From an uncultured cyanobacterium (GTDB lineage: Bacteria > Cyanobacteriota > Cyanobacteriia > Cyanobacteriales > FACHB-T130): DNA of 63,802 nt. The DNA is taken from contig CAKZHE010000229.1 of assembly GCA_936920195.1 (NCBI GenBank), positions 1-63,802 of the forward strand. The letters run 5' to 3'. Below are positions 55,904 to 63,802 of the stretch, one piece after another. Every line of letters starts with the position of its first letter. Positions within the stretch are counted from its first letter, which is position 1. Under the pieces are notes generated by a model. That model was not told the DNA's origin and ran no database searches. It worked only from the letters and a program-made list of their open reading frames with translations. Position numbers and translations under genes: made by a program.

Positions 55904-57913
55904 GTGGAGAAGGGAACGCTGATTGAATTTTGGCAGAATGGAGAGCGTCGTCTAGCTGTGATTGACCGTCCCGAAGGCAAAAAGCATTTGATTGCCATTG
56001 ACGAACGCGGTCAATCTCATACTATCCATCCCCGCCAAATAACATATAATGTTACAGGTCAAACCTTCAAAAACTCTGATATTGCGCGGTTTCTCCAACA
56101 AGTCAAACCGTTAATTGACCCTTCTAGTTTAGAAGTAGCTTGGGAAATTTTGGTGGAAGAGGGAGAAGCAGTCGATCCGGCGGGGATGGCTTTGCTATTA
56201 TTTTCCGATGGCAGTCCGGTGATGTGTTATGCCGCCCACTGCTTGCTATCGGAAGATAAACTCTATTTTAAAAATAAAGGGGAACGTTACGAACCCCGTC
56301 CGGCATCCCAGCTAGCGGAAATTAAGCACCAGCAAGCGGTGGAAGAACAGCGCCGTCGGGAACAACAGGAATTTTTAGACCGGGTACAGCGGCGGATCGC
56401 AGGCGAACAGGTAGAATGGCAGGACAGCGATCGCTCTCGTCTCGATCTTTTAGAAAAGCTTGCCCTGCAACCAGAGTTTACTTCCAAAGCTGCCCAAGAT
56501 AACTTAGTTGCCCTCGGTAGACCCCAAAATTCCGAAGGAGCCAGAAAGCTTTTAATTGATGTTGGCTTGTGGAGCGAACACGAAAATCTGTTCCTCCGCC
56601 GCGCTCAGATTCCCGTTAACTTTGATCGCAAGGTAATCGAATTGGCCCAGCGTTTTCTGGATTCCCCGCCGCCAGACTCTAATCCTGAACGGCTAGATTT
56701 GACTCATCTGAAGGTTTATACCATTGACGACGAAAGCACTCAAGAGATTGATGATGGCTTGAGTTTAGAACAGTTAGCCGATGGTCGTCAAAAGTTGTGG
56801 ATTCATATTGCTGACCCCAGTCGCTTAGTTGTCCCAGGGGATGAATTAGACTTGGAAGCACGGCGGCGCAGTACCACAGTATATTTGCCGACGGGAACAA
56901 TTCCCATGTTTCCCTTCCAGTTGGCGGCGGGACCAATGAGTTTAGTTCAGGGGAAAATTTGTTGCGCCCTGAGCTTTGCCGTCATTTTAGATGAATTGGG
57001 GGCAATTCAGGAATACAGCATCCATGCCAGCCAGATTAAACCAACTTACCGCCTCACCTACGAAGATGTGGATGAAATGCTGCATTTGGGGGTAATTGCG
57101 GAACCAGAAATTACTGCGATCGCCAGTTGGTCAAATCGCCGCTATGCTTGGAGACAATCCCAAGGCTCCATTGCCATCCATATGCCGGAATCGGTGATTA
57201 AAGTTCAAGACGATGAAATTGCCATTGATGTCTTAGATAATTCCCAATCCCGGCAATTAGTCGCCGAAATGATGATTTTAGCTGGGGAAGTGGCAGGACG
57301 TTATGGACAAGAACAAAATTTAGCTTTGCCTTTCCGCTCCCAACCCCAACCCGAATTACCTCCCGAAGAAGAATTACTGCAATTACCCGCCGGATTTGTC
57401 CGCTTCTGTGCCATGCGCCGTTGTATGCCGCGCAGCGAAATGGGGATTACTCCGGCTCGTCACGCCGGGTTAGGATTAAACACTTATACTCAGGTAACAT
57501 CGCCCATTCGTCGCTACAGCGATTTGTTGGCACACTTCCAAATTAAAGCCCATTTGCGAGGGGATGACCTACCTTTTACCCCAGAAACCTTACAAGCAAT
57601 GATCCTCACCGCCAGTAATGCTGCCTACGAAGCTACTTTGGTAGAACGGCAAACCAATCGCTATTGGGGATTGGAATATTTACGCCGGAATAGCGATCGC
57701 ATTTGGCAAGCCATTCTACTACGATGGTTGCGGGAAGACGATCGTCTAGGGTTGATTTTACTAGAAGATTTAGGTTTAGAATTGGCAATGAGGTTTACTC
57801 GCGGGATAGCATTAGGCGATCGCTTAGAAGTGCAAGTGAGTCAAGTCGATCCTCGGCAAGATATAATTCAATTCCGCGAAACCTTTACCGCTGCCCAACC
57901 TGCCATTTCCTAA
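55904..57913 (+). CDS. RNase II/R family exoribonuclease
   Basis: 669 residues, GTG start at 55904. RNB catalytic domain: YTIDDESTQEIDDGLSLEQL with the metal-binding aspartates, WIHIADPSRLV, YLPTGTIPMFP, ALSFAVILDELG and the TQVTSPIRRYSDLLAH block. The S1 domain at the C-terminus is short and the N-terminal region is distinctive of the cyanobacterial form. It degrades RNA 3' to 5'. Linked to rpmG-rpsR. Confidence 0.95.
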   Translation: MEKGTLIEFWQNGERRLAVIDRPEGKKHLIAIDERGQSHTIHPRQITYNVTGQTFKNSDIARFLQQVKPLIDPSSLEVAWEILVEEGEAVDPAGMALLLFSDGSPVMCYAAHCLLSEDKLYFKNKGERYEPRPASQLAEIKHQQAVEEQRRREQQEFLDRVQRRIAGEQVEWQDSDRSRLDLLEKLALQPEFTSKAAQDNLVALGRPQNSEGARKLLIDVGLWSEHENLFLRRAQIPVNFDRKVIELAQRFLDSPPPDSNPERLDLTHLKVYTIDDESTQEIDDGLSLEQLADGRQKLWIHIADPSRLVVPGDELDLEARRRSTTVYLPTGTIPMFPFQLAAGPMSLVQGKICCALSFAVILDELGAIQEYSIHASQIKPTYRLTYEDVDEMLHLGVIAEPEITAIASWSNRRYAWRQSQGSIAIHMPESVIKVQDDEIAIDVLDNSQSRQLVAEMMILAGEVAGRYGQEQNLALPFRSQPQPELPPEEELLQLPAGFVRFCAMRRCMPRSEMGITPARHAGLGLNTYTQVTSPIRRYSDLLAHFQIKAHLRGDDLPFTPETLQAMILTASNAAYEATLVERQTNRYWGLEYLRRNSDRIWQAILLRWLREDDRLGLILLEDLGLELAMRFTRGIALGDRLEVQVSQVDPRQDIIQFRETFTAAQPAIS

Positions 57914-58224
57914 AATCTATCATGGTTAGCCAGCGCTTCATTTTTTCAAAATGGAGCCTTGGGCAAAGCTGGTTTTTCGCGGATGGGTAGGTGTAGAAAA
58001 AGGCTGGTGAAGTTTTGGGGCTGAAACTCTTGCTTGGCAAGAGTTTGGCGCTTTTCAACTCCCAAATCGATCCGCGCAACTTCTGTAAACCTAGTGGTGA
58101 CAGGCTTTTGGTTTTTTAATTTGATTTAGGGGCTTGCCAAGCAATGGCTGTAATGCTAATATTAGATTCATCCGCGAAATCGAACCTTGAAAATCAAATA
58201 CAGTCAGCTTTGCAGGCTTCCGGG
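57914..58224 (+). promoter_or_regulatory. CRISPR leader region
   Basis: 310 bp between the RNase gene and the first repeat. It carries a perfect hairpin AAACTCTTGC (58024-58033) / GCAAGAGTTT (58037-58046), a T-rich tract, and, shortly before the array, GATTCATCCGCGAAATCGAA, which resembles leaders of cyanobacterial class 1 arrays. No ORF is supported. Confidence 0.55.
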
Positions 58225-58690
58225 CTTGCAAAAACCATTAATCCCTTTTAGGGATTGAAACATTGCCCACGGGATTTTCGGGTTTTCAGGATCGGGACTT
58301 GCAAAAACCATTAATCCCTTTTAGGGATTGAAACACGAACATCAATTGCTTTTTGGTCAGTATCCTGAACTTGCAAAAACCATTAATCCCTTTTAGGGAT
58401 TGAAACCACATAATCCAATCCTGGTATGGACGAATTGCTGGCACTTGCAAAAACCATTAATCCCTTTTAGGGATTGAAACCCCTTCCCCGGCGACTCTGA
58501 TCGCGAACTGGGCTTGCAAAAACCATTAATCCCTTTTAGGGATTGAAACAACAAACGGTTTTTAGTTCTAGGGGAAAGTGGGAACTTGCAAAAACAATTA
58601 ATCCCTTTTAGGGATTGAAACTCACTGGCAGAACAACTCAAGGAGAAGATGCTAGCTTGCAAAAACAATTAATCCCTTTTAGGGATTGAA
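58225..58690 (+). CRISPR. CRISPR array, 7 repeats of 37 bp, 6 spacers
   Basis: Repeat CTTGCAAAAACCATTAATCC continuing CTTTTAGGGATTGAAAC. Repeat starts are 58225, 58298, 58370, 58444, 58513, 58585 and 58656. Spacers are 36, 35, 37, 32, 35 and 34 bp. AATCCC and GGGATT pair within the repeat. The 3' end GATTGAAAC indicates plus-strand transcription. Repeats 6 and 7 share a C to A change at position 12, and repeat 7 loses its last bases, so the right end is the old end. No cas gene is in the window. Confidence 0.97.
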
Positions 58691-58718
58691 GAATCTGTAA
58701 TAATTGAAGGCGATAACC

Positions 58719-58967
58719 ATGATCGACAACACCGCCAAATTGCTAGACATTGTAGCCTTGACTATTGATCTTCCCCAATACAATCTGTGGCGGGGACAAG
58801 TTGGTACAGTGGTAGAAATATTAGCGAATGGGGCAGCGTTTGAAGTTGAATTCAGTGACAGAAATGGTCGTACCTACGAGTCTTTAGGCTTGCGTCCAGA
58901 GCAAATTATGATTCTGCATTTTGAGCCAGTATCACCCGATGCTAAATCTGAAGCGATCGCAGTATAA
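58719..58967 (+). CDS. DUF4926 domain protein
   Basis: 82 residues from the ATG at 58719 (MIDNTAKLLDIVALTIDLPQ). YNLWRGQVGTVVEILANGAAFEVEFSD is the DUF4926 core. Many such genes sit near toxin-antitoxin-like pairs. It starts 28 bp after the CRISPR array and ends with a HIP1 site. Function unknown. Confidence 0.8.
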   Translation: MIDNTAKLLDIVALTIDLPQYNLWRGQVGTVVEILANGAAFEVEFSDRNGRTYESLGLRPEQIMILHFEPVSPDAKSEAIAV

Positions 58968-59027
58968 ACTGGATAACAAACTTTATGAATATTTTTCTCG
59001 TAATTCAGAAAAAACTTGAGATGATGA

Positions 59028-59116
59028 CAGGACTTACGCAGATCATCTACATATAGTGTTTTGTAGGGGCAATCCCCCCGTGGTTGCCCCTATTCCTAGG
59101 ATAGTTGCGTAAGTCC
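59028..59116. mobile_element. MITE copy E, inserted in an antitoxin gene
   Basis: 89 bp from CAGGACTTACGCA to TGCGTAAGTCC, flanked on both sides by AGATGATGA, a 9-bp target duplication. The interior (TGTAGGGGCAATCCCCCCGTGG) matches copy D at 51314. The insertion lies over the 3' end of the minus-strand antitoxin gene. Confidence 0.85.
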
Positions 59117-59311
59117 AGATGATGACTCTCCAATCGCTGTGTTGTCATTAATGTCCTGTAACCGTTGGGTTAATTCCTGCTCCCAAGCCATTTCTAAATT
59201 ATCATCTACACCCTCATCTAGAGAATGAATTAAAAAATAGGCGATTTCAGCCCGCTCTTTGATAGAAAGTTGAGAAAGTTCGAGCTTGAGTTTTTCGGCA
59301 GTTTCACTCAT
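59096..59311 (-). pseudogene. Addiction-module antitoxin, truncated by a MITE
   Basis: 71 residues: MSETAEKLKLELSQLSIKER, AEIAYFLIHSLDEGVDD and NLEMAWEQELTQRLQDINDN match the addiction-module component family (about 75 residues, partner of RelE/ParE-type toxins). The last residues (SSSGLTQLS) come from the MITE terminus at 59096-59116, replacing the usual end. No toxin gene is downstream. Confidence 0.75.
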
Positions 59312-59350
59312 TTTGCATTCTCCTCAACAATTCTAAAATTGGGGCGTATA

Positions 59351-59470
59351 GTAGGGGCAATCCCCCCGTGGTTGCCCCCTATATTTGTAGTATATACTAG
59401 GGTGGGCAGAACTTCTGCCTATATTCACGAAGGAGACTTGACGATAGCAGTGGCAGCTAGCATAGTGAAA
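59351..59470 (+). pseudogene. Decayed ccmK leader and start, with a stray repeat
   Basis: 59393-59470 aligns with 61501-61578, the leader and first codons of the ccmK gene, at about 83 percent identity over 78 bp by eye. It includes GAAGGAGA and the first codons, but the start reads ATA (59444-59446) instead of ATG. 59351-59382 is a lone copy of the GGGGCAATCCCCCCGTGG segment seen in MITEs D and E. The methyltransferase ATG lies at the end of the aligned part. Confidence 0.75.
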
Positions 59471-60687
59471 TGGCAACCAAAGTTAATTCTCAACTCACCG
59501 AAGTAACAATTTATCAAGCTGCCGAAATCTTAGGTCTATCGCCTGATATCATCCGTCGATGGGAGAAAAAGCAACTGATTAGGGGCAAACCCTCCCCACA
59601 GCACCAGCGATTATTTGATCTGCAAGAACTATCTAGAGTCCAAAATAAATATCTGGGGAAAGAACCAAACCCCCCATTCCAAGTTTTTAAAAACCAGGAA
59701 ACTGAATATAGCATCATAGAATTATTTTCTGGTTGTGGTGGTATGGCATTAGGTTTCGAGAATGCTGGCTTGCAAAATCGGCTGTTAGTCGAGATAGATA
59801 AGGACTGTATCGCCACATTGCAAAAAAATCGTCCCAACTGGCAAGCAATTCATCAAAGCGTCAGTGAAATTGACTTTAAACCTTATAAAAATCAAATTGA
59901 TATTGTTGCTGGTGGCTCCCCTTGTCAATCATTTAGTTATGCCGGGTTGGGCAAGGGATTTGATGATATTCGAGGAACTTTATTTTTTGAACTGGCAAGA
60001 TCGATTGCCGAAATTCAACCTAAAATTGCAGTAGTTGAAAATGTGCGAGGACTGATTCAGCACGATGGTGGCAAAACTCTCAAGGTGATGTTGAAGACCT
60101 TGGAAAATCTTGGATATAAACCTGCCTATAAATTATTAAAAAGCCAATTTCTTGATGTTCCCCAAAAGCGGGAAAGAATTATTATTATCGGAGTGCGGCA
60201 GGATTTGAAGATGCCAATCATTTTCCCTCAAGAAAAAAACTATACCATTTCTCTTCGGGAAGCTTTAAAAAATTGTCCTCCGTCTATAGGTTATAAATAT
60301 GCTGCCAGAAAACAGCAAATTATGGAACTTATTCCTCCTGGTGGTTATTGGCGAGATTTACCAATTGAGATTCAGAAAGAATATATGCAAAAAAGTTTCT
60401 ATTTAGGGGGTGGCAAGACTGGTATGGCAAGACGATTATCCTGGGATGAACCTTCTTTAACAATTACTTGTAGTCCCTGTCAAAAACAAACCGAAAGATG
60501 TCATCCAGAAGAAACTCGTCCCCTGACAGTGCGAGAATATGCGCGGATTCAAACTTTTCCCGATGAGTGGGAATTTGCCGGATCTTTATCTTCTCAGTAT
60601 AAACAAATTGGCAATGCTGTTCCCGTCAATCTGGCTTATCATCTGGGTAGATGTTTAATCAAAATGTTGCAAGTGAGAGGTGAATAA
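59470..60687 (+). CDS. C5-cytosine DNA methyltransferase with N-terminal MerR-type HTH
   Basis: 405 residues. Residues about 11-60 form a MerR-like helix-turn-helix (TIYQAAEILGLSPDIIRRWEKKQL, then SPQHQRLFDLQELSRVQ). From about residue 80 a C5 methyltransferase follows: motif I IIELFSGCGGMALGFE, motif IV GGSPCQSFSYAG with the catalytic Cys, motif VI VVENVRGL, motif VIII PQKRERIIIIGV, and motif X QIGNAVPVNLAYHL. All key motifs are intact. The HTH may autoregulate the operon, as in other HTH-methyltransferases, but MerR-type fusion is unusual. No HIP1 site inside. Followed 5 bp later by a membrane-anchored protein; no restriction enzyme recognised. Confidence 0.93.
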   Translation: MATKVNSQLTEVTIYQAAEILGLSPDIIRRWEKKQLIRGKPSPQHQRLFDLQELSRVQNKYLGKEPNPPFQVFKNQETEYSIIELFSGCGGMALGFENAGLQNRLLVEIDKDCIATLQKNRPNWQAIHQSVSEIDFKPYKNQIDIVAGGSPCQSFSYAGLGKGFDDIRGTLFFELARSIAEIQPKIAVVENVRGLIQHDGGKTLKVMLKTLENLGYKPAYKLLKSQFLDVPQKRERIIIIGVRQDLKMPIIFPQEKNYTISLREALKNCPPSIGYKYAARKQQIMELIPPGGYWRDLPIEIQKEYMQKSFYLGGGKTGMARRLSWDEPSLTITCSPCQKQTERCHPEETRPLTVREYARIQTFPDEWEFAGSLSSQYKQIGNAVPVNLAYHLGRCLIKMLQVRGE

Positions 60688-60692
60688 CTGTT

Positions 60693-61376
60693 ATGGCTGA
60701 CAACAAAAAGACAGAAAATGGTTTTAATTTTCTAGGCATTTTTTCTGGATTTACGTTACTTTATTTCATAATTAAATTTATAGTTTTTCCCATTGCCAAT
60801 CATAAAGAAAAGCTGGCGATTCCAGATCTCACATTCCCTGATCTTACTTTAATTGCCATTGTTTTATTATTTCAACCACAAACTGCAAAGATTTTTGAAT
60901 CCTTGGATTTCTCACCGCAAGGAGGACTGAAAGCTGAATTCAAAAAGATGGAAGCGAAAGTAGATCATAACGAACAGGCAATAGACGACCTTCAACAACA
61001 GCAAATCGAACTTCAACGAGAGCAAATCGAGAGGGTTGAAAAAATTATCCGCTGTATTTACCCATTGATTCTCTTACCTGGAGAAATTAAAATATTGGAA
61101 AATCTTAAGAAACATGGTGAAGAAAACACATTTTTTGAATTTTATGTTACTCACGATGCAGCAGGAAATCTGAGGCGATTAAGGGACTCAAAATTAATCA
61201 AACTCAAGCCTCCCTATCGACACATTAGCGATTTAGAAAAGGCGAGTAATTATGCCAAAACAGACAAAGATTTCATTGATTTGGCGCAATATTGTGAAAT
61301 AACTCCAGAAGGAGGAGAATTTTTGGACAAACTCAAGGAAATTCTGGCGCAAAGCCAGCCATCTACTGCCCAATAA
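60693..61376 (+). CDS. Membrane-anchored coiled-coil protein, methyltransferase partner
   Basis: 227 residues, starting 5 bp after the methyltransferase stop, so one operon. Two hydrophobic stretches near the N-terminus (FLGIFSGFTLLYFIIKFIVF and LTLIAIVLLF) suggest a membrane hairpin. A coiled coil follows (KMEAKVDHNEQAIDDLQQQQ, then QLQREQIERVEK-like). The C-terminal about 90 residues (ILENLKKHGEENTFFEFYV...LRRLRDSKLIKLKPPYRHI) look like a winged-helix-type region. No nuclease motif is visible. It could be an effector or an unrelated passenger. Confidence 0.7.
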   Translation: MADNKKTENGFNFLGIFSGFTLLYFIIKFIVFPIANHKEKLAIPDLTFPDLTLIAIVLLFQPQTAKIFESLDFSPQGGLKAEFKKMEAKVDHNEQAIDDLQQQQIELQREQIERVEKIIRCIYPLILLPGEIKILENLKKHGEENTFFEFYVTHDAAGNLRRLRDSKLIKLKPPYRHISDLEKASNYAKTDKDFIDLAQYCEITPEGGEFLDKLKEILAQSQPSTAQ

Positions 61377-61408
61377 GCGATCGCTAAACTATACTTCTTA
61401 TTAGCAAA

Positions 61409-61464
61409 TCACCCCATCTCCCCATCACCCCATCACCCCATCTCCCTATCACCCCATCACCCCA
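61409..61464. repeat. TCACCCCA 8-bp tandem repeat
   Basis: Seven consecutive 8-bp units, TCACCCCA with a few substitutions (TCTCCCCA, TCTCCCTA). It lies between the methyltransferase operon and ccmK. Simple-sequence tract; potentially variable in length. Confidence 0.85.
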
Positions 61465-61551
61465 TCCCAAACTCGCTAAATTAAATCCCCCACAGCTTAA
61501 TATACTAAGGTAGGCAGAATTTACGCCTATGTTCAGGAAGGAGATTTGACG

Positions 61552-61872
61552 ATGGCAGTGGCAGTTGGCATGGTGGAAGTGAAGGGACTCCCCCCGGCAC
61601 TCGCAGTAGCAGATGCAATGGTGAAGGCGGCGCGAGTCACCTTGGTGGGTTATACAGTTGTCAGCAGCGCTCGCTATACAGTGATTGTCCGAGGTGATGT
61701 TTCCGAGGTGAAAACCTCCGTGGAAGCTGGGGTGGAAGCGGTGCGAAAAGTGAATGCGGTGGCAGGAGAGGATTTACTCCTGTCTCATCACTACATTCCT
61801 CGTCCCCACGAAAATATCGAATGCGTTTTACCAATTGCTTATACTGAGGCAACGGCGGATTTTAGGGTTTAA
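61552..61872 (+). CDS. ccmK: BMC-domain carboxysome shell protein, CcmK family
   Basis: 106 residues. [33 protein letters not shown] and [17 protein letters not shown] are the shell-hexamer signature; [11 protein letters not shown] follows. The C-terminus is short, so it forms a flat hexamer-type subunit of the beta-carboxysome. I cannot say which CcmK paralogue it is. It stands alone, away from the main ccm operon, as many accessory ccmK genes do. GAAGGAGA precedes the ATG. A decayed copy of its leader and start is at 59393-59470. Confidence 0.93.
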   Translation: MAVAVGMVEVKGLPPALAVADAMVKAARVTLVGYTVVSSARYTVIVRGDVSEVKTSVEAGVEAVRKVNAVAGEDLLLSHHYIPRPHENIECVLPIAYTEATADFRV

Positions 61873-61892
61873 AGCTATTTTGGGGTGGTGTT

Positions 61893-63704
61893 TTGTCTGG
61901 TTTGTTCTCCCGGTTTTCGACTCAAGGCAATTTGAGCGGTGCGGTACATCCCCTCCAGCGCTTGCTCAAGTATGGACGCAAGTATCGCCAGCAGATTAGA
62001 CTGGCGATCGCTTGTTCGATTTTGAATAAGTTTTTTGACTTAGCGCCACCAGTTTTGATTGGTATGGCGGTGGATGTGGTTGTCCAAAAACAGGATTCCC
62101 TAATTGCCCATTTTGGGGTGAAAGACATTTCTGGACAGTTTATTATCCTCTCGTTGTTGTCGCTGATTATTTGGAGTTTGGAATCGGCTTTTCAATACGC
62201 CTACGATGTCTTATGGCGAAATCTTGCCCAATCCATTCAGCACAAGTTGCGCCAAGATACCTACAATCATTTGCAGGAGTTGGAATTAGCCTATTTTGAG
62301 GAGCGCAGTACAGGCGGGTTAATGTCCATTCTCAATGATGATATTAACCAGTTGGAAAGGTTTCTGAATGGGGGAGCTAATGATGTTGTTCAGGTAGCCA
62401 CCACGGTAGTTTTAATTGGGGGAGCCTTTTTTATTCTCGCTCCCAGCGTGGCATGGCTGGCAATGCTGCCGATGCCCTTTATTCTTTGGGGTTCAATTAG
62501 TTTTCAAAATTTGCTCGCTCCCCGCTATGCCGAAGTCCGGGAAAAAGTCGGCTTACTGAATAGCCAGTTGGCAAATAATTTGAGCGGAATGACGACGATT
62601 AAAAGCTTTACTACTGAGGCTTACGAGTCCCGGAGAATTGAGTTAGAAAGCGAGGCGTATAGGGAGAGCAATCGGAGAGCGATCGCCCTTTCTGCGGCTT
62701 TTATTCCCTTAATTCGGATTATCATTTTAGTAGGCTTCACGGCTACTCTGTTGATTGGCGGTATCGAAGCGGTGGCAGGCAATTTGTCTGTCGGAACTTA
62801 CAGCGTTTTAGTTTTTCTTACCCAACGACTGCTTTGGCCTTTAACTAGATTAGGGGAAACTCTGGATCAATATCAACGAGCGATGGCTTCCACCAATCGA
62901 GCCATGAATTTATTAGATACTCCCATTGCCATTCCTTCGGGACATATTTCCCTACCTGTGAAAAAAGTGCGGGGAGAATTAATTTTCAAGGAGGTCACTT
63001 TTGCTTATCAAGATCGTCCTGCCGTAGTTGAAAATCTCTCTTTAGAAATTCCCGCTGGTAAAACAATTGCCATTGTTGGCTCCACAGGTTCGGGAAAAAG
63101 CACTTTGGTAAAGTTGATTTTGCGCCTTTATGAAATCCAACGCGGGAGCATTACCCTAGATGGGATTGAGTTGCGGGATTTAAAATTACAGGATTTGCGG
63201 CAAGCCATTGGTTTAGTTAGCCAAGATGTATTTTTATTTCACGGTACTGTCCGGGAAAATATTGCCTATGGAACTCCCGATGCCAGTTTAACCGAAGTCA
63301 TTGCCGCCGCCAAGATTGCCGAAGCCCACGACTTTATTATCCAGTTACCCCAGGATTATGAAACGATTGTGGGGGAAAGGGGACAAAAACTATCGGGCGG
63401 ACAAAGACAACGGATTGCGATCGCTCGTGCTATCCTCAAAGATCCTCCCATCCTGATTTTAGATGAGGCAACATCAGCAGTCGATAACGAAACCGAAGCC
63501 GCTATTCAACGCTCCTTAGAACAAATTACCGCCCATCGGACTACAATTGCGATCGCTCATCGTCTTTCTACTGTTCGCAATGCCCATTGTATCTATGTAA
63601 TGGAACAGGGGCAATTAGTGGAAAGTGGCAAACACGAGGCATTGTTGGAGCAAAATGGCATTTATGCCAGCCTGTGGCGAGTACAAACCGGAATTAGAGA
63701 ATAG
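61893..63704 (+). CDS. ABC exporter, fused membrane and ATPase domains (MsbA/HlyB type)
   Basis: 603 residues, TTG start at 61893, 20 bp after ccmK. Six-helix transmembrane domain (about residues 30-320), then the nucleotide-binding domain: Walker [10 protein letters not shown] (about 391-400), Q-loop VSQDVFLF, signature [14 protein letters not shown], Walker [13 protein letters not shown] and switch AHRLSTV. Exports a lipid, peptide or drug-like substrate; not identifiable. A homodimer is expected. Confidence 0.95.
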   Translation: MSGLFSRFSTQGNLSGAVHPLQRLLKYGRKYRQQIRLAIACSILNKFFDLAPPVLIGMAVDVVVQKQDSLIAHFGVKDISGQFIILSLLSLIIWSLESAFQYAYDVLWRNLAQSIQHKLRQDTYNHLQELELAYFEERSTGGLMSILNDDINQLERFLNGGANDVVQVATTVVLIGGAFFILAPSVAWLAMLPMPFILWGSISFQNLLAPRYAEVREKVGLLNSQLANNLSGMTTIKSFTTEAYESRRIELESEAYRESNRRAIALSAAFIPLIRIIILVGFTATLLIGGIEAVAGNLSVGTYSVLVFLTQRLLWPLTRLGETLDQYQRAMASTNRAMNLLDTPIAIPSGHISLPVKKVRGELIFKEVTFAYQDRPAVVENLSLEIPAGKTIAIVGSTGSGKSTLVKLILRLYEIQRGSITLDGIELRDLKLQDLRQAIGLVSQDVFLFHGTVRENIAYGTPDASLTEVIAAAKIAEAHDFIIQLPQDYETIVGERGQKLSGGQRQRIAIARAILKDPPILILDEATSAVDNETEAAIQRSLEQITAHRTTIAIAHRLSTVRNAHCIYVMEQGQLVESGKHEALLEQNGIYASLWRVQTGIRE

Positions 63705-63717
63705 GAAATATTTGCAC

Positions 63718-63756
63718 TGGTTCCTAGGCAGAGCCTAGGCTGTTGACTTTGCAAGT
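63718..63756. repeat. GGCAGAGCCTAGG dispersed repeat
   Basis: GGTTCCTAGGCAGAGCCTAG followed by GCTGTTGACTTTGCAAG, the same family as 18676-18862, 44913-44972 and 51455-51512. The window ends shortly after it. Confidence 0.75.
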
Positions 63757-63802
63757 TTTTGAGCGATTTTATTCATACAATAACTATGTCATCATACTGG
63801 GT

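Noticed and set aside
58393-58668. Minus-strand ORF across the CRISPR array
   Set aside because: Its periodic protein (SLKGINGFCK) is a translation of the repeats, so it is not a gene.

Overview
The window is chromosomal DNA of a cyanobacterium, most likely a filamentous, non-marine one. The evidence is the very frequent HIP1 octamer (GCGATCGC), PetM, Ycf39, a CcmK carboxysome shell protein, an HHL1-like protein, an NblB-like HEAT protein, a cyanobacterial OpcA and many dispersed palindromic repeats. No rRNA or tRNA gene was recognised.

Layout: 0.1-4.3 kb holds a large two-partner-secretion exoprotein and a PEP-CTERM protein. 4.6-7.4 kb holds hflX, which appears to start at an ATA codon, and a lipoprotein. 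7.8-9.5 kb is a compact four-gene AAA+ ATPase cassette without HIP1 sites. mnmG follows. 11.9-14.3 kb is a two-gene unit of a beta-class DNA methyltransferase and an OLD/RecF-like ATPase. 14.6-21.9 kb holds a small conserved protein, an RRM protein and the pentose-phosphate cluster fbp-tal-zwf-opcA, split by a TnpB fragment and repeats. 22-28.2 kb holds Uma2 proteins, an Anbu-like protease, petM-ycf39, NAD kinase and a zinc-ribbon protein. A 5'-truncated TnpB remnant with its right-end hairpin lies at 28.2-29.3 kb, then ahcY, exoD and dedA.

At 32.1-34.7 kb is a NERD nuclease / SF1 helicase / pentapeptide-repeat fusion. 34.8-41.3 kb mixes a Uma2 protein, two Rpn-like paralogues, lexA with a good LexA box, and an SLH/OprB porin. 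At 42.1-43.8 kb a Fur-box-like palindrome lies between a flavoprotein of the SidA/IucD/PvdA type and a divergent pair. 44.4-49 kb is a decaying defence island: an orphan dnd-associated protein 4, a C5 methyltransferase with an internal deletion, and an intact ATPase plus PD-(D/E)xK nuclease pair, with an M42 peptidase among them. 49-51.2 kb holds a methyltransferase, a CBS protein and the NblB-like protein. 51.6-54.1 kb holds an orphan antitoxin-like protein and a NACHT ATPase with an alternating-alanine repeat. 54.7-57.9 kb is RDD, rpmG, rpsR and an RNase II/R gene.

A seven-repeat CRISPR array without cas genes lies at 58.2-58.7 kb. After it come a DUF4926 protein, an antitoxin cut by a MITE, and a MerR-HTH/C5-methyltransferase fusion with a membrane-anchored partner. 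That pair lies between a decayed copy and an intact copy of the ccmK leader and start. The window ends in an exporter-type ABC transporter.

Housekeeping metabolism and photosynthesis genes alternate with candidate antiphage modules. Three of those modules (7.8-9.5, 47.0-49.0 and 59.1-61.4 kb) contain no HIP1 octamer, which fits relatively recent acquisition. At least five short elements share the terminus CAGGACTTACGCA; four of them have visible target duplications.
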